Source: Acinetobacter modestus (GTDB lineage Bacteria > Pseudomonadota > Gammaproteobacteria > Pseudomonadales > Moraxellaceae). Taken from it: a DNA stretch of 64,000 nt. The notes under the pieces are model-generated. The model was not told the DNA's origin. It saw only the letters and a list, made by a program, of their open reading frames with translations, and searched no databases. This document shows, piece after piece, positions 1 to 13,551 of this stretch; position 1 is the first letter of the stretch, and the number at the start of each line of letters is the position of its first letter. The stretch spans positions 124,001 to 188,000 of the forward strand of contig NZ_BMDV01000002.1 of assembly GCF_014636095.1 (NCBI RefSeq), in the 5' to 3' direction. The translations under genes were made by a program, and so were the position numbers.

Positions 1-1
1 A

Positions 2-259
2 CAACAAGCCATTGAAATGGCAAATGCGACGGAATTTGGCTTAGCGGCTTATTGTTATACCAAAGATTTAGGGCGCGCTTGGCGGATGAGTGAGCAGCTT
101 GAATACGGTATGGTTGGAATTAATAAGGGCTTAATTTCCAATGAAGTCGCACCATTTGGTGGAATCAAACAGTCGGGCTTAGGTCGTGAAGGTTCAAAAT
201 ACGGGATCGAAGATTATCTTGAAATCAAATACACCTTATTTGGGGGATTGAATGCATGA
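2..259 (+). CDS. gabD: NAD(P)-dependent succinate-semialdehyde dehydrogenase, C-terminal part
   Basis: Only the last 85 or so residues lie in the window; the gene begins upstream. The protein ends with the aldehyde dehydrogenase C-terminal block, including [18 protein letters not shown] and [10 protein letters not shown]. That wording is close to GabD-type enzymes, which oxidise succinate semialdehyde to succinate in the last step of GABA catabolism. The catalytic cysteine and nucleotide-binding region are outside the window. The stop codon overlaps the start of the next gene (ATGA), so the two are probably one transcript. Confidence 0.85.
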   Translation, partial: QQAIEMANATEFGLAAYCYTKDLGRAWRMSEQLEYGMVGINKGLISNEVAPFGGIKQSGLGREGSKYGIEDYLEIKYTLFGGLNA

Positions 260-642
260 GTAATGAAAAATTTGAAAAAGGCTTAGCCATTCGTAAACAA
301 GTGTTGGGTGAAGCTTATGTCAATAATTCGATCAACAATGCTGATGATTTTAACTTACCTTTACAAGAGTTAGTCACAGAGTATTGCTGGGGTGCAGTTT
401 GGGGGCGAGAGGAACTGAGCAAACCTGAGCGAAGCTTAATCAATCTTGCCATGATTTCTGCGCTTAATCGTCCACATGAGTTGAAGCTTCATGTCAAAGG
501 TGCTTTGCGTAATGGTGTACCTAAAGAAAAAATTCGTGAGGTGCTGCTACAAGTCGCAATTTATTGTGGTGTACCGGCAGCCGTAGATAGTTTCCGAATT
601 GCCAAAGAAGCGATTCAGGAATATGAACAAGAAAATAACTAA
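256..642 (+). CDS. carboxymuconolactone decarboxylase family protein
   Basis: This 128-residue protein is the size of a single-domain carboxymuconolactone decarboxylase/AhpD-like family member. The central segment [21 protein letters not shown] and the later [19 protein letters not shown] are typical of the PcaC branch. PcaC decarboxylates gamma-carboxymuconolactone in protocatechuate catabolism. No other pca gene is visible here, so the substrate is unknown; linkage to a semialdehyde dehydrogenase suggests another catabolic role. The start overlaps the gabD stop by four bases and has a GGGGG ribosome binding site ahead of it. Confidence 0.8.
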   Translation: MSNEKFEKGLAIRKQVLGEAYVNNSINNADDFNLPLQELVTEYCWGAVWGREELSKPERSLINLAMISALNRPHELKLHVKGALRNGVPKEKIREVLLQVAIYCGVPAAVDSFRIAKEAIQEYEQENN

Positions 643-650
643 TTAAACGA

Positions 651-691
651 TTGAGCAAACATTACACAGCATGTTGGTGATGTTTGCTCAA
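651..691. terminator. long hairpin after the decarboxylase gene
   Basis: TTGAGCAAACAT is followed 17 bases later by its exact reverse complement, giving a 12-bp stem nine bases after the stop codon. There is no clean T-run after it, so it could be a terminator or an mRNA 3' stabiliser. The rest of the gap to 934 shows only AT-rich promoter-like DNA. Confidence 0.5.
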
Positions 692-934
692 GTGATTACA
701 TTTTGGCTCTTCGCTCTTAAAGTGATATACCAATTGTTACGATTGTTACGGTCAGAATGGATATAATTTAAACAGAGTATTTATTTCCTAAATAACCAAT
801 CACCTTTTATATACTGAGATATATGCAGCTTTAGGTGTCTATTGGTGTAAATTATGCACTTCGTTTAAGGTGATTTTAATTCCATCTTGAGCAAAGAAAA
901 TTTGATATTTGATAGATCATCGAAAGAGTAAGGT

Positions 935-2635
935 ATGCCCGCAAATCCTAGTAAAACCCAAAAACCTTTATATATTCCCTATGCTGGGAACGCTCTTTTA
1001 GAACTTCCACTCTTGAATAAAGGTTCAGCTTTTTCGACTGAAGAGCGTGAGCAGTTTAACTTGCATGGACTGATACCTAACAATATCGAAAACATCGAAG
1101 AACAAACGCAACGCTCTTATCAGCAGTACTTGTCATTTGACAATAACTTGAATAAGCATATTTATTTAAGAAATATTCAAGACACAAATGAAACACTTTT
1201 TTATAATTTATTGAGTCAGCATTTAGATGAAATGCTACCCATCATTTATACACCAACCGTCGGCGAAGCTTGCCAGCGTTTTTCTGATATTTATCGTCGT
1301 CATCGTGGGATTTTCATCTCATATGCTGAACGTCAATACATCGATCAAATTATTCATAATGTGAATAAGAAAAATGTCAAAGTGATTGTTATTACCGATG
1401 GTGAGCGCATCCTTGGTTTAGGTGATCAGGGTATTGGCGGTATGGGAATTCCAATTGGAAAATTATCTCTATATACCGCATGTGGAGGTATTAGTCCTGC
1501 CTATACGTTACCAATTACAATAGATGTTGGTACCAATAATCAAGAATTACTCAATGATCCAATTTACATGGGATTGAAGCAACCTCGAATCAGAGGGGAG
1601 CAATATTACCAATTTGTCGAACAGATTATTTCTGCTGTGCGTGAACGTTGGCCGAATGTGTTGATACAGTTTGAAGATTTTGCCCAAATTAATGCAATGC
1701 CATTATTGACTCAATATCGAGATAAAATTTGCTGCTTTAATGATGACATTCAAGGAACTGCAGCAGTTACAGTTGCTAGTTTAATTGCTGCATCTAGAGC
1801 ACTTGGTAAACAACTTAGAGATCAAACAATTACTTTTGTTGGTGCTGGTTCAGCAGGATGTGGTATTGCTGAGCATATCGTTAGACAAATGATGGATGAA
1901 GGTTTGAGCGATCATGAAGCCCGTTCACGTATTTTCATGGTTGATCGCTTCGGTTTAATGACCGATCAACAGCCCAATTTACTCGACTTTCAACAAAAAC
2001 TCGCAACACCTGTGAATGCAATTTCAGAATGGGAATATGCAGGACAAGAGATTGCGCTACTTGATGTCGTAAAAAATGCTAAACCAAGTATTCTGATTGG
2101 TGTATCAGGGCAAGCAGGTTTATTTAGTGAAGAAGTGATTAAAACTTTGGCTAAATATTATAAGCATCCGATTGTTTTGCCATTATCTAACCCGACTTCT
2201 CAAGTAGAAGCTCAGCCAAAAGATATTATTGAATGGACGCAAGGTGCTGCAATCGTTGCGACAGGTAGTCCTTTTGCACCAGTATATTTCCAAGGTAAAA
2301 CTTATACGATTGCTCAGTGTAATAATTCGTATATTTTCCCAGGAATAGGCTTGGGTGTGATTGCGTGTGGTGCAAATCATATTAGTGATGCAATGTTGAT
2401 GGCTGCAAGCACAGCATTGGCAGATTGTTCACCGCGTTTAAAAAATCCAGCTGCAGATCTATTGCCAAATATTAATGACATTCATCAAGTCTCCAAATTC
2501 ATTGCTTTTAAAGTTGCAAAAGCTGCTATGGCAGATGGATTAGCAGTACCCATGAGCAATGATGTGCTGAAAAATGTGATTGAAGATAATTTTTGGACAC
2601 CTGAATATCGAAATTATCGCCGAGTTACTTTTTGA
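935..2635 (+). CDS. maeA: NAD-dependent malic enzyme (malate dehydrogenase, oxaloacetate-decarboxylating)
   Basis: The 566 residues match the large bacterial and eukaryotic malic enzymes such as E. coli MaeA. The enzyme converts malate to pyruvate and CO2 in the cytosol. Visible motifs are [10 protein letters not shown] (catalytic tyrosine region), [12 protein letters not shown] (divalent metal and malate site), and the nucleotide-binding [12 protein letters not shown]. Near the C-terminus [14 protein letters not shown] is also conserved. The start has a GAGTAAGG ribosome binding site seven bases upstream. The gene stands alone between a hairpin at 651-691 and a terminator at 2693-2728. Confidence 0.95.
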   Translation: MPANPSKTQKPLYIPYAGNALLELPLLNKGSAFSTEEREQFNLHGLIPNNIENIEEQTQRSYQQYLSFDNNLNKHIYLRNIQDTNETLFYNLLSQHLDEMLPIIYTPTVGEACQRFSDIYRRHRGIFISYAERQYIDQIIHNVNKKNVKVIVITDGERILGLGDQGIGGMGIPIGKLSLYTACGGISPAYTLPITIDVGTNNQELLNDPIYMGLKQPRIRGEQYYQFVEQIISAVRERWPNVLIQFEDFAQINAMPLLTQYRDKICCFNDDIQGTAAVTVASLIAASRALGKQLRDQTITFVGAGSAGCGIAEHIVRQMMDEGLSDHEARSRIFMVDRFGLMTDQQPNLLDFQQKLATPVNAISEWEYAGQEIALLDVVKNAKPSILIGVSGQAGLFSEEVIKTLAKYYKHPIVLPLSNPTSQVEAQPKDIIEWTQGAAIVATGSPFAPVYFQGKTYTIAQCNNSYIFPGIGLGVIACGANHISDAMLMAASTALADCSPRLKNPAADLLPNINDIHQVSKFIAFKVAKAAMADGLAVPMSNDVLKNVIEDNFWTPEYRNYRRVTF

Positions 2636-2692
2636 TTGAGCCAGATCTAGTCTGATTGCTGAAACGTAAATGTAATTTTGTAATCTAAAACA

Positions 2693-2728
2693 AAACCTGA
2701 CTGCTCTTGAATGATCTTTCAGGTTTTT
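2693..2728 (+). terminator. rho-independent terminator of maeA
   Basis: AAACCTGA pairs with TCAGGTTT across an 18-base loop and is followed by TT and a T-rich tail, 57 bases past the malic enzyme stop codon. Confidence 0.7.
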
Positions 2729-2843
2729 AGCTTATTATTACTCTCATAAAACTATCTGTTATATTTTTTTTATAAAATCTGTATCTACCTTTATTATCTG
2801 TATTCATTCAAAGTATAACGAAGTTGATACGAATGGGCTAAAT

Positions 2844-2954
2844 ATGAGTTTTTTAAAAAAGAAAAATAATGCGAGTTTCGTATTTTTTATTATCACACTC
2901 TATGCTTTTATCGGTTTTGGTTTAGGCTACATCATTTGGGAATATTTTCTTTAA
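2844..2954 (+). CDS. possible small single-span membrane protein (36 aa)
   Basis: An ATG at 2844 opens a 36-residue frame. It has a basic N-terminus (MSFLKKKNN) followed by one hydrophobic stretch, roughly residues 12-32, rich in F, I, G and Y. The positive-inside layout is that of small bacterial membrane proteins. A short hairpin (2954-2975) follows the stop codon directly. The ribosome binding site is weak, and nothing else marks the frame as coding, so this is a candidate only. I do not recognise a family. Confidence 0.4.
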   Translation: MSFLKKKNNASFVFFIITLYAFIGFGLGYIIWEYFL

Positions 2955-3253
2955 AATCAGCTTCAAGCTTGATTTATAGCACTGTTTAGCTATTCATTTA
3001 ATATAGTAAATTTAAGCTTACGAGTCTGTTTCGCTACGATGATCAACATCTACTAGATGCTGCTTGAGTTATATTCATCCAGCCATTCAAAACAATGAAT
3101 AATATTCATAGCTCTTCATTAGAATAAATCATTTTATTCATAGATTTTTGTTCTGTACTCTAAAAATAAGCCGTATTTTAAAAATTAAATAAATGATGAT
3201 TTGGGACGATGATCATCACATCTTCATCTTTTGAAATAATAAAGAGTATCGGA

Positions 3254-4321
3254 ATGAAAAAACTCGATTTCGCAATTATAGATCCGCATATCCATCAATG
3301 GGATCCATACCATACTCCACATTCTGCTGCCTTGTTGGTTAAAGCTTTGGGGAATTATCCCCGTGTGATGGATAAAGTTGTGCGATTCGTTAAACCGAAG
3401 CCACTTTTAGACACACTAGGATTAACTGAATATGCATTGAGTCCTTATCTCCCTCAAAATTATCATGAAGATATGGGACATCATGCGATTGAAAGCGTAG
3501 TACATGTCGAAGCAAATTGGCATCATCATAAAGGCTTTGGTGTTGTCGAAGAAACCAAATGGATTCAACAATTAAATTTTAAAGACCAAAATTTAAAGCT
3601 AGGTGCAATTATTGCCACTGCTGACCCGCGAGATCGAAAATTTAAACAGATTTTAAACGCGCATCAAGATGCCAGTCCTTTATTTAGAGGTATTCGTAAA
3701 ATGGCTTCTTGGCATGAGGATTCTGGTATTTATCGTTGGTGTGATCAAGCACATTTATATCAGTCTAAAAAATTCCTTAAAGGCTTTGAACAACTTGCCA
3801 AAATGGATTTATCTTTTGATGCATGGACTTATTCAACACAAATTTCAGAAATTACAAAATTAGCGAAACAATTTCCTCAAACAGCTATAGTCATTGATCA
3901 TTTGGCAACACCCGCAGGACTTTTTGGCCCTATTGGCAAAAAAACTGGCCAAACACCGTCACAACGTGCCGCCATTTTCCAGCAATGGCGGCATGATTTG
4001 GCAGTTTTGGCTGAGCAGAAAAATGTCTATGCCAAGATTTCAGGGCTGATGATGCCCGTGTTGGGACACCGATTTTATCAACAATACCGTACTGCAACCG
4101 TCTATGAAATGGTGAATTTATTAACACCATTGATTCAACATGCAATACAGGTATTTGGCCCAGATCGAATCATTTTTGCTTCAAATTTTCCTATGGATAA
4201 AGCAAATACAACGCTAAGCGATTTGATCCAAGCTTATATTGAAATGATTACACCTTATGGTAATCAAGCGATGTATTCCATTTTTAGACAAAACGCTGCC
4301 AATTTTTATCAATTAAATTAG
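3254..4321 (+). CDS. amidohydrolase-family metal-dependent hydrolase
   Basis: The frame is open from 3209, but the ATG at 3254 has AAAGAG upstream and places the metal motif near the N-terminus as usual, giving 355 residues. DPHIHQWDP supplies the HxH pair, VVHVEANWHH the next conserved strand, and IVIDHLATP and IIFASNFPMDK the later ones. This pattern fits the TIM-barrel amidohydrolases of the COG3618 type (lactonases such as 2-pyrone-4,6-dicarboxylate hydrolase and L-fuconolactonase). The substrate is not known. The SDR gene starts ten bases downstream, so the pair is probably an operon. Confidence 0.8.
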   Translation: MKKLDFAIIDPHIHQWDPYHTPHSAALLVKALGNYPRVMDKVVRFVKPKPLLDTLGLTEYALSPYLPQNYHEDMGHHAIESVVHVEANWHHHKGFGVVEETKWIQQLNFKDQNLKLGAIIATADPRDRKFKQILNAHQDASPLFRGIRKMASWHEDSGIYRWCDQAHLYQSKKFLKGFEQLAKMDLSFDAWTYSTQISEITKLAKQFPQTAIVIDHLATPAGLFGPIGKKTGQTPSQRAAIFQQWRHDLAVLAEQKNVYAKISGLMMPVLGHRFYQQYRTATVYEMVNLLTPLIQHAIQVFGPDRIIFASNFPMDKANTTLSDLIQAYIEMITPYGNQAMYSIFRQNAANFYQLN

Positions 4322-4330
4322 AGTCATCAT

Positions 4331-5170
4331 ATGAAAAGTTTTAATCAAAAAGTTGCTGCAATTACAGGTGCAGGTTCTGGAATCGGTCAACAACTTGCAA
4401 TTTTATTAGCACAGCAAGGCGCTGATTTAGCTTTGAGCGATGTGAATGATCAAGGTTTAGCTGAAACATTGTCTTTAGTAAAACAATATCCTGTGAAAGT
4501 CACTTTAACCAAACTGGATGTTTCTCATCAGCAAGCTGTACGTGAATGGGCGGAGAATAGTTTCAAAGATCACGGCAAAATCAATTTGATTTTTAACAAT
4601 GCCGGCGTTGCATTAGCAAGCACCGTAGAAGGTATGAGCTATGAAGAAATGGAATGGATTTTTAATATTAATTTTTGGGGTGTTGTCTATGGCACAAAAG
4701 AGTTTTTGCCTTATTTAAAGCAAAGTGGTGAAGGGCATATCATTAATATTTCTAGTTTATTTGGACTCACTGCTCAACCTTCTCAAAGTGCTTATAATGC
4801 AACAAAGTTTGCAGTGCGTGGTTTTACCGAATCATTACGTCAAGAATTAAATATGCAAAATAATGGTGTCAGTGCGACTTGTGTGCATCCGGGTGGTATA
4901 CGAACCAATATCGCTAATAGTGCTCGTATGAGTGACAGTATCCGTTCTTTGGGTATGAATCCAGCAAAGGCTAGTCGATCATTTAATAAAGTCCTGAAAA
5001 CTCCACCTGAGGAAGCTGCAAAAATCATTTTAGAGGCGGTTAAACATGACAAAGCTCGAATATTGATTGGGAATGATGCGAAGATTTTAGATTTGATTCA
5101 GCGGATTACACCAACTCATTATTCTCAAGCATTAGATTTTTTAACCAAAAAAACTTTGAAAAAAAGTTAA
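4331..5170 (+). CDS. SDR family NAD(P)-dependent oxidoreductase
   Basis: This 279-residue protein is a classical short-chain dehydrogenase. It has the cofactor motif TGAGSGIG at residues 11-18, NNAGVA after strand 4, ISSLFG with the catalytic serine, and YNATK as the YxxxK pair. A longer C-terminal tail (about 40 residues) extends past the core fold. It follows the amidohydrolase by ten bases and is probably co-transcribed with it. The substrate cannot be read from the sequence. Confidence 0.88.
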   Translation: MKSFNQKVAAITGAGSGIGQQLAILLAQQGADLALSDVNDQGLAETLSLVKQYPVKVTLTKLDVSHQQAVREWAENSFKDHGKINLIFNNAGVALASTVEGMSYEEMEWIFNINFWGVVYGTKEFLPYLKQSGEGHIINISSLFGLTAQPSQSAYNATKFAVRGFTESLRQELNMQNNGVSATCVHPGGIRTNIANSARMSDSIRSLGMNPAKASRSFNKVLKTPPEEAAKIILEAVKHDKARILIGNDAKILDLIQRITPTHYSQALDFLTKKTLKKS

Positions 5171-5186
5171 AATATTCTTTAATCTA

Positions 5187-5217
5187 AGGATGCTCATTTA
5201 ATTTGTGTGAGCATCCT
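5187..5217. terminator. terminator between convergent genes
   Basis: AGGATGCTCA and TGAGCATCCT form a perfect 10-bp stem in the short gap between the SDR gene and the oppositely oriented Lrp/AsnC gene. It can serve both strands, though no long T-run is present. Confidence 0.6.
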
Positions 5218-5252
5218 AGTTAATTCATTTCAAGGTGAATTATCATCTATCA

Positions 5253-5675
5253 TTATGTTTTATATGTAGAAAGTAAAATGCTGGTTTCACTATTATAAAT
5301 ACCTGAAATATTTCGAATTCGTTCGAGTGCCTTGTCAAAATTTTCTAAACTGTCGGACTGTAATTCAACCAAAATATCCCATTTCCCGTTTGTAGTATGC
5401 AGGCGTTCAACGGCTGATTCTAAGCGTAATTCACGAATAACCGCTTGCGCTTTGGTTCCTTCCACCATGATATTCATCCAAGCACGGATAATATTTTTCT
5501 CTACATTTGGGCGGAAGCGTACAGTATATCCCGTGATGATGCCCGTCGATTCCATATATTCAATTCGCTTTTGTACCGTTGCTCTTGATACACGTGTTTT
5601 TGCAGCCAGATCTGTAATTGAGATCCGGGCATTATCTTTGAGTAAACCTAAGATAATATGATCAATATTGTTCAT
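5253..5675 (-). CDS. Lrp/AsnC family transcriptional regulator
   Basis: The ATG at 5675 gives a 140-residue protein; an in-frame TTG seven codons earlier is less likely. It starts with the asnC-type helix-turn-helix (IDHIILGLLKDNARISITDLAAKTRVSRATV in two parts, residues about 4-34). An RAM ligand-binding domain follows. It diverges from gdhA and the ast operon, so a role in sensing an amino acid and controlling arginine/glutamate catabolism is likely but inferred. A perfect 15-bp palindrome at 5741-5755 in the shared promoter region is a candidate binding site. Confidence 0.88.
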   Translation of the reverse strand: MNNIDHIILGLLKDNARISITDLAAKTRVSRATVQKRIEYMESTGIITGYTVRFRPNVEKNIIRAWMNIMVEGTKAQAVIRELRLESAVERLHTTNGKWDILVELQSDSLENFDKALERIRNISGIYNSETSILLSTYKT

Positions 5676-5740
5676 TTTGATACTTACTATTAGCAAATTG
5701 ATAAAAATTAATTCATTTTAATCATTATAAAGAATTTTGT

Positions 5741-5755
5741 GAATCAATTTGATTC
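5741..5755. promoter_or_regulatory. candidate Lrp/AsnC-type operator
   Basis: GAATCAA-T-TTGATTC is a perfect 7+7 palindrome with one central base, in the divergent region between the Lrp/AsnC gene and gdhA. Size and symmetry fit the roughly 15-bp sites of Lrp-family regulators. Assignment to the neighbouring regulator is inference. Confidence 0.5.
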
Positions 5756-5901
5756 TTAATAATAATCAATATACGAAGCCCCAAACATTTTTTTCGAATG
5801 AATCAAGAGATCTATGTTGACACGGAACGATGGGGTGAGCGGAAACCTTTGCAGTAAGGGAATCTGTAGATAACAGGGACAATTGATTAATTAAGGAAAA
5901 G

Positions 5902-7176
5902 ATGATGTCTTTATCATATGCGGCTCAAAATGGTAGTGCTTGGCAAACCTTTCTCACTCAAGTAGATCGTGTAGCACCTTATTTGGATGCCGACCTCAGC
6001 AACTTTGTCAACACACTGAAAACTCCAAAACGTACGCTAATTGTTGATGTGCCAATCGTGATGGATGATGGCACAATTCGTCATTTTGAAGGCTATCGTG
6101 TACAGCACAATCTCTCTCGTGGTCCTGGTAAAGGTGGTATTCGTTATCACCAAGATGTTGAATTGAATGAAGTCATGGCGTTATCAGCATGGATGACCAT
6201 TAAAACTGCGGTGCTTAATCTCCCATTTGGCGGCGCAAAAGGTGGTATTCGTGTTAACCCTAAAGAACTTTCAACACGTGAATTAGAGCGTTTAACTCGT
6301 CGTTTTACTAGTGAAATTAGCCCAATTATCGGTCCACAAATTGATATTCCTGCACCTGATGTTGGTACTAATGCCAATATCATGGGCTGGATGATGGATA
6401 CTTATTCAAGTATTAAAGGTCATACGGTTACGGGTGTTGTGACTGGAAAACCTGTGCATTTAGGTGGTTCATTAGGTCGTGTTCGTGCAACAGGTCGTGG
6501 CGTATTTGTTACAGGTATGCAAGTTGCAGAGCGTATCAAATTACCTATCGAAGGTAGCAAAGTTGCGGTTCAAGGCTTTGGTAATGTAGGTAATGAAGCT
6601 GCTTATTTGTTTAATCATGCAGGTGCAAAAATTGTTGCTGTGCAAGATCACACAGGCACAATTTTTAATGCTGAAGGTTTTAACGTAAAAGCATTACAAA
6701 AGCATGTTGCTGAACAGGGTGGCGTGAAAGGTTTTGCTGAAGCCACTGTGATCTCGGATGAAGAGTTCTGGGATGTCGATATGGATATTCTGATTCCAGC
6801 AGCATTAGAAGGTCAGATTACGGTTGAACGTGCACAAAAACTCAAAGCGAAAATTGTGCTTGAAGGTGCAAACGGACCAACTTATCCAGAAGCAGATGAT
6901 GTATTCGTTAGTCGTAACATTACTGTAGTTCCTGACGTAATTTGTAACGCAGGTGGTGTAACCGTCAGTTATTTTGAATGGGTTCAAGATATGGCGAGTT
7001 ATTTCTGGAGCGAAGACGAAATTAATGAACGTCTCGACAAGCTGATGATTCAGGCTATGAGTGATGTGTGGAATACCGCAGCGCAAAAGGAATGTAGCTT
7101 GCGTACAGCAGCTTATATTTTAGCATGTGAACGTATCCTCAAAGCTCGTAAAGAGCGCGGTATTTTCCCGGGATAA
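5902..7176 (+). CDS. gdhA: Glu/Leu/Phe/Val family dehydrogenase, probably catabolic glutamate dehydrogenase
   Basis: The 424-residue protein has the glutamate dehydrogenase signature [14 protein letters not shown] with the catalytic lysine, followed by PAPDVGTN, and a Rossmann core with [14 protein letters not shown]. It interconverts glutamate and 2-oxoglutarate plus ammonia. The gene leads the ast genes, whose pathway ends in glutamate, which points to a catabolic role. Two ATGs lie side by side (5902 and 5905); AAGGA at 5893-5897 is better spaced for the second. A 24-bp palindrome separates it from astC. Confidence 0.92.
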   Translation: MMSLSYAAQNGSAWQTFLTQVDRVAPYLDADLSNFVNTLKTPKRTLIVDVPIVMDDGTIRHFEGYRVQHNLSRGPGKGGIRYHQDVELNEVMALSAWMTIKTAVLNLPFGGAKGGIRVNPKELSTRELERLTRRFTSEISPIIGPQIDIPAPDVGTNANIMGWMMDTYSSIKGHTVTGVVTGKPVHLGGSLGRVRATGRGVFVTGMQVAERIKLPIEGSKVAVQGFGNVGNEAAYLFNHAGAKIVAVQDHTGTIFNAEGFNVKALQKHVAEQGGVKGFAEATVISDEEFWDVDMDILIPAALEGQITVERAQKLKAKIVLEGANGPTYPEADDVFVSRNITVVPDVICNAGGVTVSYFEWVQDMASYFWSEDEINERLDKLMIQAMSDVWNTAAQKECSLRTAAYILACERILKARKERGIFPG

Positions 7177-7200
7177 ACCATCCATAAAGTTAAAGCAAAC

Positions 7201-7224
7201 GGCTCATTGAATATTCAATGAGCC
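7201..7224. other. perfect 24-bp palindrome between gdhA and astC
   Basis: GGCTCATTGAAT is followed directly by its exact reverse complement. It lies 25 bases after the gdhA stop and 33 bases before astC. There is no T-run, so it may be an mRNA processing or stability hairpin, a partial terminator, or a protein site that sets the ratio of gdhA to ast expression. Confidence 0.6.
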
Positions 7225-7256
7225 TGCATATCAAAAACAGGAAGTGAGTAAATAAA

Positions 7257-8462
7257 ATGAGCGAAGTCGCAATTACACGTAGCAATTTTAATGATTGGAT
7301 GGTGCCTGTTTTTGCTCCAGCAAATTTCATTTTGGTTCGTGGCGAAGGTTCTCGTATTTGGGATCAAAACGATAAAGAATATATTGATTTTGCAGGTGGT
7401 ATTGCGGTTAATGCTTTAGGTCATGCCCATCCAGTTGCGGTAAATGCTTTAACAGAACAAGCTCAAAAACTTTGGCATATTGGTAATGGTTATACCAACG
7501 AGCCAGTATTACGCCTTGCAAAACAATTGGTTGAAAGTACATTCGCTGACAAAGTCTTTTTCTGTAACTCTGGTGCAGAAGCGAACGAAGCAGCATTAAA
7601 ATTGGCACGTAAAGTTGGTTTACTCAGTGGTAATCCAAATAAAAATCATATTGTTGCATTTAAAAATGCATTCCACGGTCGAACTTTGTTTACCGTAACA
7701 GCAGGTGGACAACCTAAATATTCTCAAGATTTTGCACCTTTACCTGGTGGAATCGAGCATACGGCATTTAATGATTTAGATGCTGCTAAAGCTATTATTA
7801 CTGAAAATACCTGTGCGGTGATCGTAGAACCGATCCAAGGTGAAGGTGGTGTGTTACCCGCTGACATCGAATTTTTGAAAGGCTTACGTGCGTTGTGCGA
7901 TGAAAAAGGCGCTGTGCTGATTTTTGATGAAGTACAAACAGGTGTTGGTCGTACAGGTTCACTTTATGCCTATATGAATACAGGCGTAACCCCAGATATT
8001 TTAACGACGGCAAAAGCCTTAGGTGGTGGTTTCCCAATTGGTGCAATGATTACTACAGATCATTATGCCAACATGTATGCGGTGGGTGATCACGGTACGA
8101 CTTATGGTGGTAACCCATTGGCTTGTGCAGTGGCAGGTGCGGTGTTTGAATTCATCAATACACCAGAAGTTTTAGATGGCGTTAAAGAACGTCATCAATA
8201 TTTCATCGATGCTTTGAATAAAATCAATGCTGAATACGGTTTATTCAAAGAAATCCGCGGTCAAGGTCTATTAATTGGTTGCGTTCTGAAAGATGAATAT
8301 GCAGGCAAAGCAAAAAATATCGTGACCTTAGCGGGTGAAGAAGGCTTGTTGGCGTTGGTTGCAGGTACTGATGTCGTACGTTTCACTCCTTCACTAATTA
8401 TTCCAATGGAAGATATTGACGAAGGTTTAAATCGTTTTGCTCGTGCCTTAGCACGCCTCTAA
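7257..8462 (+). CDS. astC: succinylornithine transaminase / acetylornithine aminotransferase
   Basis: This is a 401-residue class-III PLP aminotransferase. The PLP lysine is in [32 protein letters not shown] and [13 protein letters not shown] are the cofactor and substrate motifs of the ArgD/AstC branch. Its place at the head of astADBE makes it the third step of the arginine succinyltransferase route, converting N2-succinylornithine to succinylglutamate semialdehyde. Dual use as acetylornithine aminotransferase cannot be excluded. GGAAGTGAG provides the ribosome binding site. Confidence 0.93.
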   Translation: MSEVAITRSNFNDWMVPVFAPANFILVRGEGSRIWDQNDKEYIDFAGGIAVNALGHAHPVAVNALTEQAQKLWHIGNGYTNEPVLRLAKQLVESTFADKVFFCNSGAEANEAALKLARKVGLLSGNPNKNHIVAFKNAFHGRTLFTVTAGGQPKYSQDFAPLPGGIEHTAFNDLDAAKAIITENTCAVIVEPIQGEGGVLPADIEFLKGLRALCDEKGAVLIFDEVQTGVGRTGSLYAYMNTGVTPDILTTAKALGGGFPIGAMITTDHYANMYAVGDHGTTYGGNPLACAVAGAVFEFINTPEVLDGVKERHQYFIDALNKINAEYGLFKEIRGQGLLIGCVLKDEYAGKAKNIVTLAGEEGLLALVAGTDVVRFTPSLIIPMEDIDEGLNRFARALARL

Positions 8463-8484
8463 ATCTTGTTGTGAGCATCTAACC

Positions 8485-10997
<2,513 letters not shown>

Positions 10998-11029
10998 GAC
11001 GGATCGCATCGGGACACATGGAGAATAAA

Positions 11030-12370
11030 ATGTCTGGTTATGAAATCAATTTTGATGGTTTAGTTGGTCCGACGCATCATTATGCGGGCTTATCATTTGG
11101 TAATGTGGCTTCAACTAAAAACCGTAATAACGCATCAAATCCTAAGCTTGCGGCAAAACAAGGCTTGAAGAAAATGAAAGCCCTTGCAGACTTAGGACTC
11201 AAACAAGGCGTGTTTGCACCACAAGAGCGTCCGCATGTACCAACACTGCGTCGTTTAGGCTTTACGGGTAGTGATATTGATGTGATTGCTCAAGCCATGC
11301 GTACGGCACCTGCGTTGTTATCATCATTGAGTTCAGCGTCATCGATGTGGACCGCGAACTCGTGTACGGTATCACCATCGGCTGACAGTGCTGACGGGCG
11401 GATGCATTTTACTGCTGCAAACCTAAATAATAAGTTCCATCGATCAATTGAGCATCATACAACGACTCGTATTCTTCAAGCGATGTTCAAGAATGATGTA
11501 TATTTCGCGCATCATGAAGCATTACCAGAAGCTGCATTATTTGGTGATGAAGGTGCAGCTAATCATAATCGTCTAGGCGGTGCTTATGATCAGGCTGGCG
11601 TGCAAGTTTTTGTTTATGGTCAACAACAACTTGGTGGTACGGTTGCACCGCAAAAATTCCCTGCACGTCAAACACGTGAGGCGAGTGAAGCGATTGCGCG
11701 TTTACATCGGTTAGATGCAAAGCGTACTGTATTTATTCAGCAAAATCCTGACGTGATTGATCAAGGCGTATTTCATAATGATGTGATCGCCGTCAGTAAC
11801 CAACAGGTGTTGTTCCATCACCAACATGCATTTTTAAATCAATCTGCTGCCTTAGATGAAATTCGTCACAAGATGGCCGAAATTGAGCAAGATTTTATCT
11901 CGATTGAAGTCCCTGAAAGTCGAGTGAAGGTTGAAGATGCAGTTTCAACTTATTTATTCAACAGTCAAATTTTAACCCGTGCTGATGGTGGCATGAGCAT
12001 TGTTGTACCAGAAGAATCTCGTCAGAACTCAGCCGTTTGGAGTTACTTGAATGACATGATTCAAATGGGAACACCAATTGACGACATTAAAGTATTTGAT
12101 CTGCGTGAAAGTATGCGGAATGGCGGCGGACCTGCATGTTTAAGACTACGTGTTGCTGTAAACGAAGCTGAGCTGAATGCAGTCAACCCAAACTTGTTTA
12201 TGAATGATGCTTTGTTCAAAACACTCAATCAGTGGGTGGATCAGCATTACCGTGATGAATTAACACAGGATGATTTGGCTGATCCAAGTCTATTGATTGA
12301 GAGTCGTACTGCGCTAGATGAACTCACTAAGATTTTAAATTTAGGCTCGGTTTATCACTTCCAAAGATAA
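11030..12370 (+). CDS. astB: N-succinylarginine dihydrolase
   Basis: The frame is open from 11018, but the ATG at 11030 has GGAGA five bases upstream and gives a 446-residue protein starting [20 protein letters not shown], matching AstB. AstB hydrolyses N-succinylarginine to succinylornithine, two NH3 and CO2. Conserved pieces include [17 protein letters not shown] and the C-terminal [10 protein letters not shown], with the catalytic cysteine of the guanidine-modifying superfamily. It lies in the usual C-A-D-B-E gene order. Confidence 0.95.
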   Translation: MSGYEINFDGLVGPTHHYAGLSFGNVASTKNRNNASNPKLAAKQGLKKMKALADLGLKQGVFAPQERPHVPTLRRLGFTGSDIDVIAQAMRTAPALLSSLSSASSMWTANSCTVSPSADSADGRMHFTAANLNNKFHRSIEHHTTTRILQAMFKNDVYFAHHEALPEAALFGDEGAANHNRLGGAYDQAGVQVFVYGQQQLGGTVAPQKFPARQTREASEAIARLHRLDAKRTVFIQQNPDVIDQGVFHNDVIAVSNQQVLFHHQHAFLNQSAALDEIRHKMAEIEQDFISIEVPESRVKVEDAVSTYLFNSQILTRADGGMSIVVPEESRQNSAVWSYLNDMIQMGTPIDDIKVFDLRESMRNGGGPACLRLRVAVNEAELNAVNPNLFMNDALFKTLNQWVDQHYRDELTQDDLADPSLLIESRTALDELTKILNLGSVYHFQR

Positions 12371-12404
12371 AACAGCAAAGAACGGCTTTTAAGGATGAAA
12401 GTAC

Positions 12405-13379
12405 ATGGTTGATCTACTCGCGTTGACTTTAGCGCAACAGGCACCTGAGCAAATGAAGGGTGAAACAGTTGAGTTTACATGGCAATGGCTAGGTGAAGGG
12501 TTACTACAATGTACACCTAAAACAGCGTATAGAAAAACCATGGTGCTTTCTGCTGGAATTCATGGCAATGAAACAGCACCGATTGAATTATTGTCTCACA
12601 TCATTAATGACCTATTTGCTCAGCATTTAAAATTAGCGGTGCGTGTACTCTTTGTTTTAGGTAATCCTAAGGCAATTCGACAAGGTGTTCGTTATCTTGA
12701 AAATGATATGAACCGAATGTTTTGTGGTGCATATCAGCAGTTAGCACGAGATGATGAAACGCATCGAGCAGCACAATTAGAACAGTGTACTTCGGAGTTT
12801 TTTGAGCAAAGTCAGTCTGAAGCACAGCGCTATCATTATGATCTGCACACTGCAATTCGTGCATCATTACTGCCTGTATTTGCATTATTTCCCTATCAAA
12901 CACAGCCCTATGATGACTTCCTGATTCAAAGCTTAAATGCTGCGGATCTCGATGCTTTGGTCTATCACAATGCGGTTGGAAAAACCTTTACTCATTTTAC
13001 TGCTGAACGTTTTCAGGCGGCGAGTAGTACCTTGGAGTTAGGCAAAGCTAAGCCTTTTGGTCAAAATGATTTATCTGAATTTGCGAGTACAGACCAAATG
13101 TTGCGTGCAGTTCTTGCAGAACAGATATTGCCTGTTCGAGCAAAGCACACGATTCGCCAATTTAAGGTCATCGATTCAATATTAAAACAGAGTGATGATT
13201 TTCAACTGCAACTCAATGCCGATGCACCGAATTTCTCTACTTTTCAGAAAGGTGAAGTGATCGCAACTCAGCAAGTGAGCAATTATGTTGCAAATGATCA
13301 GCAAGTCTGGATCTTATTTCCGAACCCCAATGTAAAAACAGGACTACGGGCAGGATTGATTTTAAAGGAAATTAAATAG
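12405..13379 (+). CDS. astE: succinylglutamate desuccinylase
   Basis: The 324-residue protein has the zinc carboxypeptidase-like motif [15 protein letters not shown] (HxxE) and the later zinc histidine in [10 protein letters not shown], as in AstE/aspartoacylase enzymes. It splits N-succinylglutamate into succinate and glutamate, the last ast step. The glutamate can then be used by the gdhA product encoded at the head of the cluster. AAGGATGAAA serves as ribosome binding site. Confidence 0.94.
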   Translation: MVDLLALTLAQQAPEQMKGETVEFTWQWLGEGLLQCTPKTAYRKTMVLSAGIHGNETAPIELLSHIINDLFAQHLKLAVRVLFVLGNPKAIRQGVRYLENDMNRMFCGAYQQLARDDETHRAAQLEQCTSEFFEQSQSEAQRYHYDLHTAIRASLLPVFALFPYQTQPYDDFLIQSLNAADLDALVYHNAVGKTFTHFTAERFQAASSTLELGKAKPFGQNDLSEFASTDQMLRAVLAEQILPVRAKHTIRQFKVIDSILKQSDDFQLQLNADAPNFSTFQKGEVIATQQVSNYVANDQQVWILFPNPNVKTGLRAGLILKEIK

Positions 13380-13551
13380 GATACATCGAACGGTTATATG
13401 AGATGTAAACAAGGAATGAACTGAAACGGAGTTTGAATATGGATGTTCAGTAGAAAACAAAAGATCGGAAAAAATATCCATTGGATATTCATTTTTATGA
13501 AGTGGAAAGCAAGGACAGGTTGTCATAAAAAGATAGTTGGAGTGATCGTGT

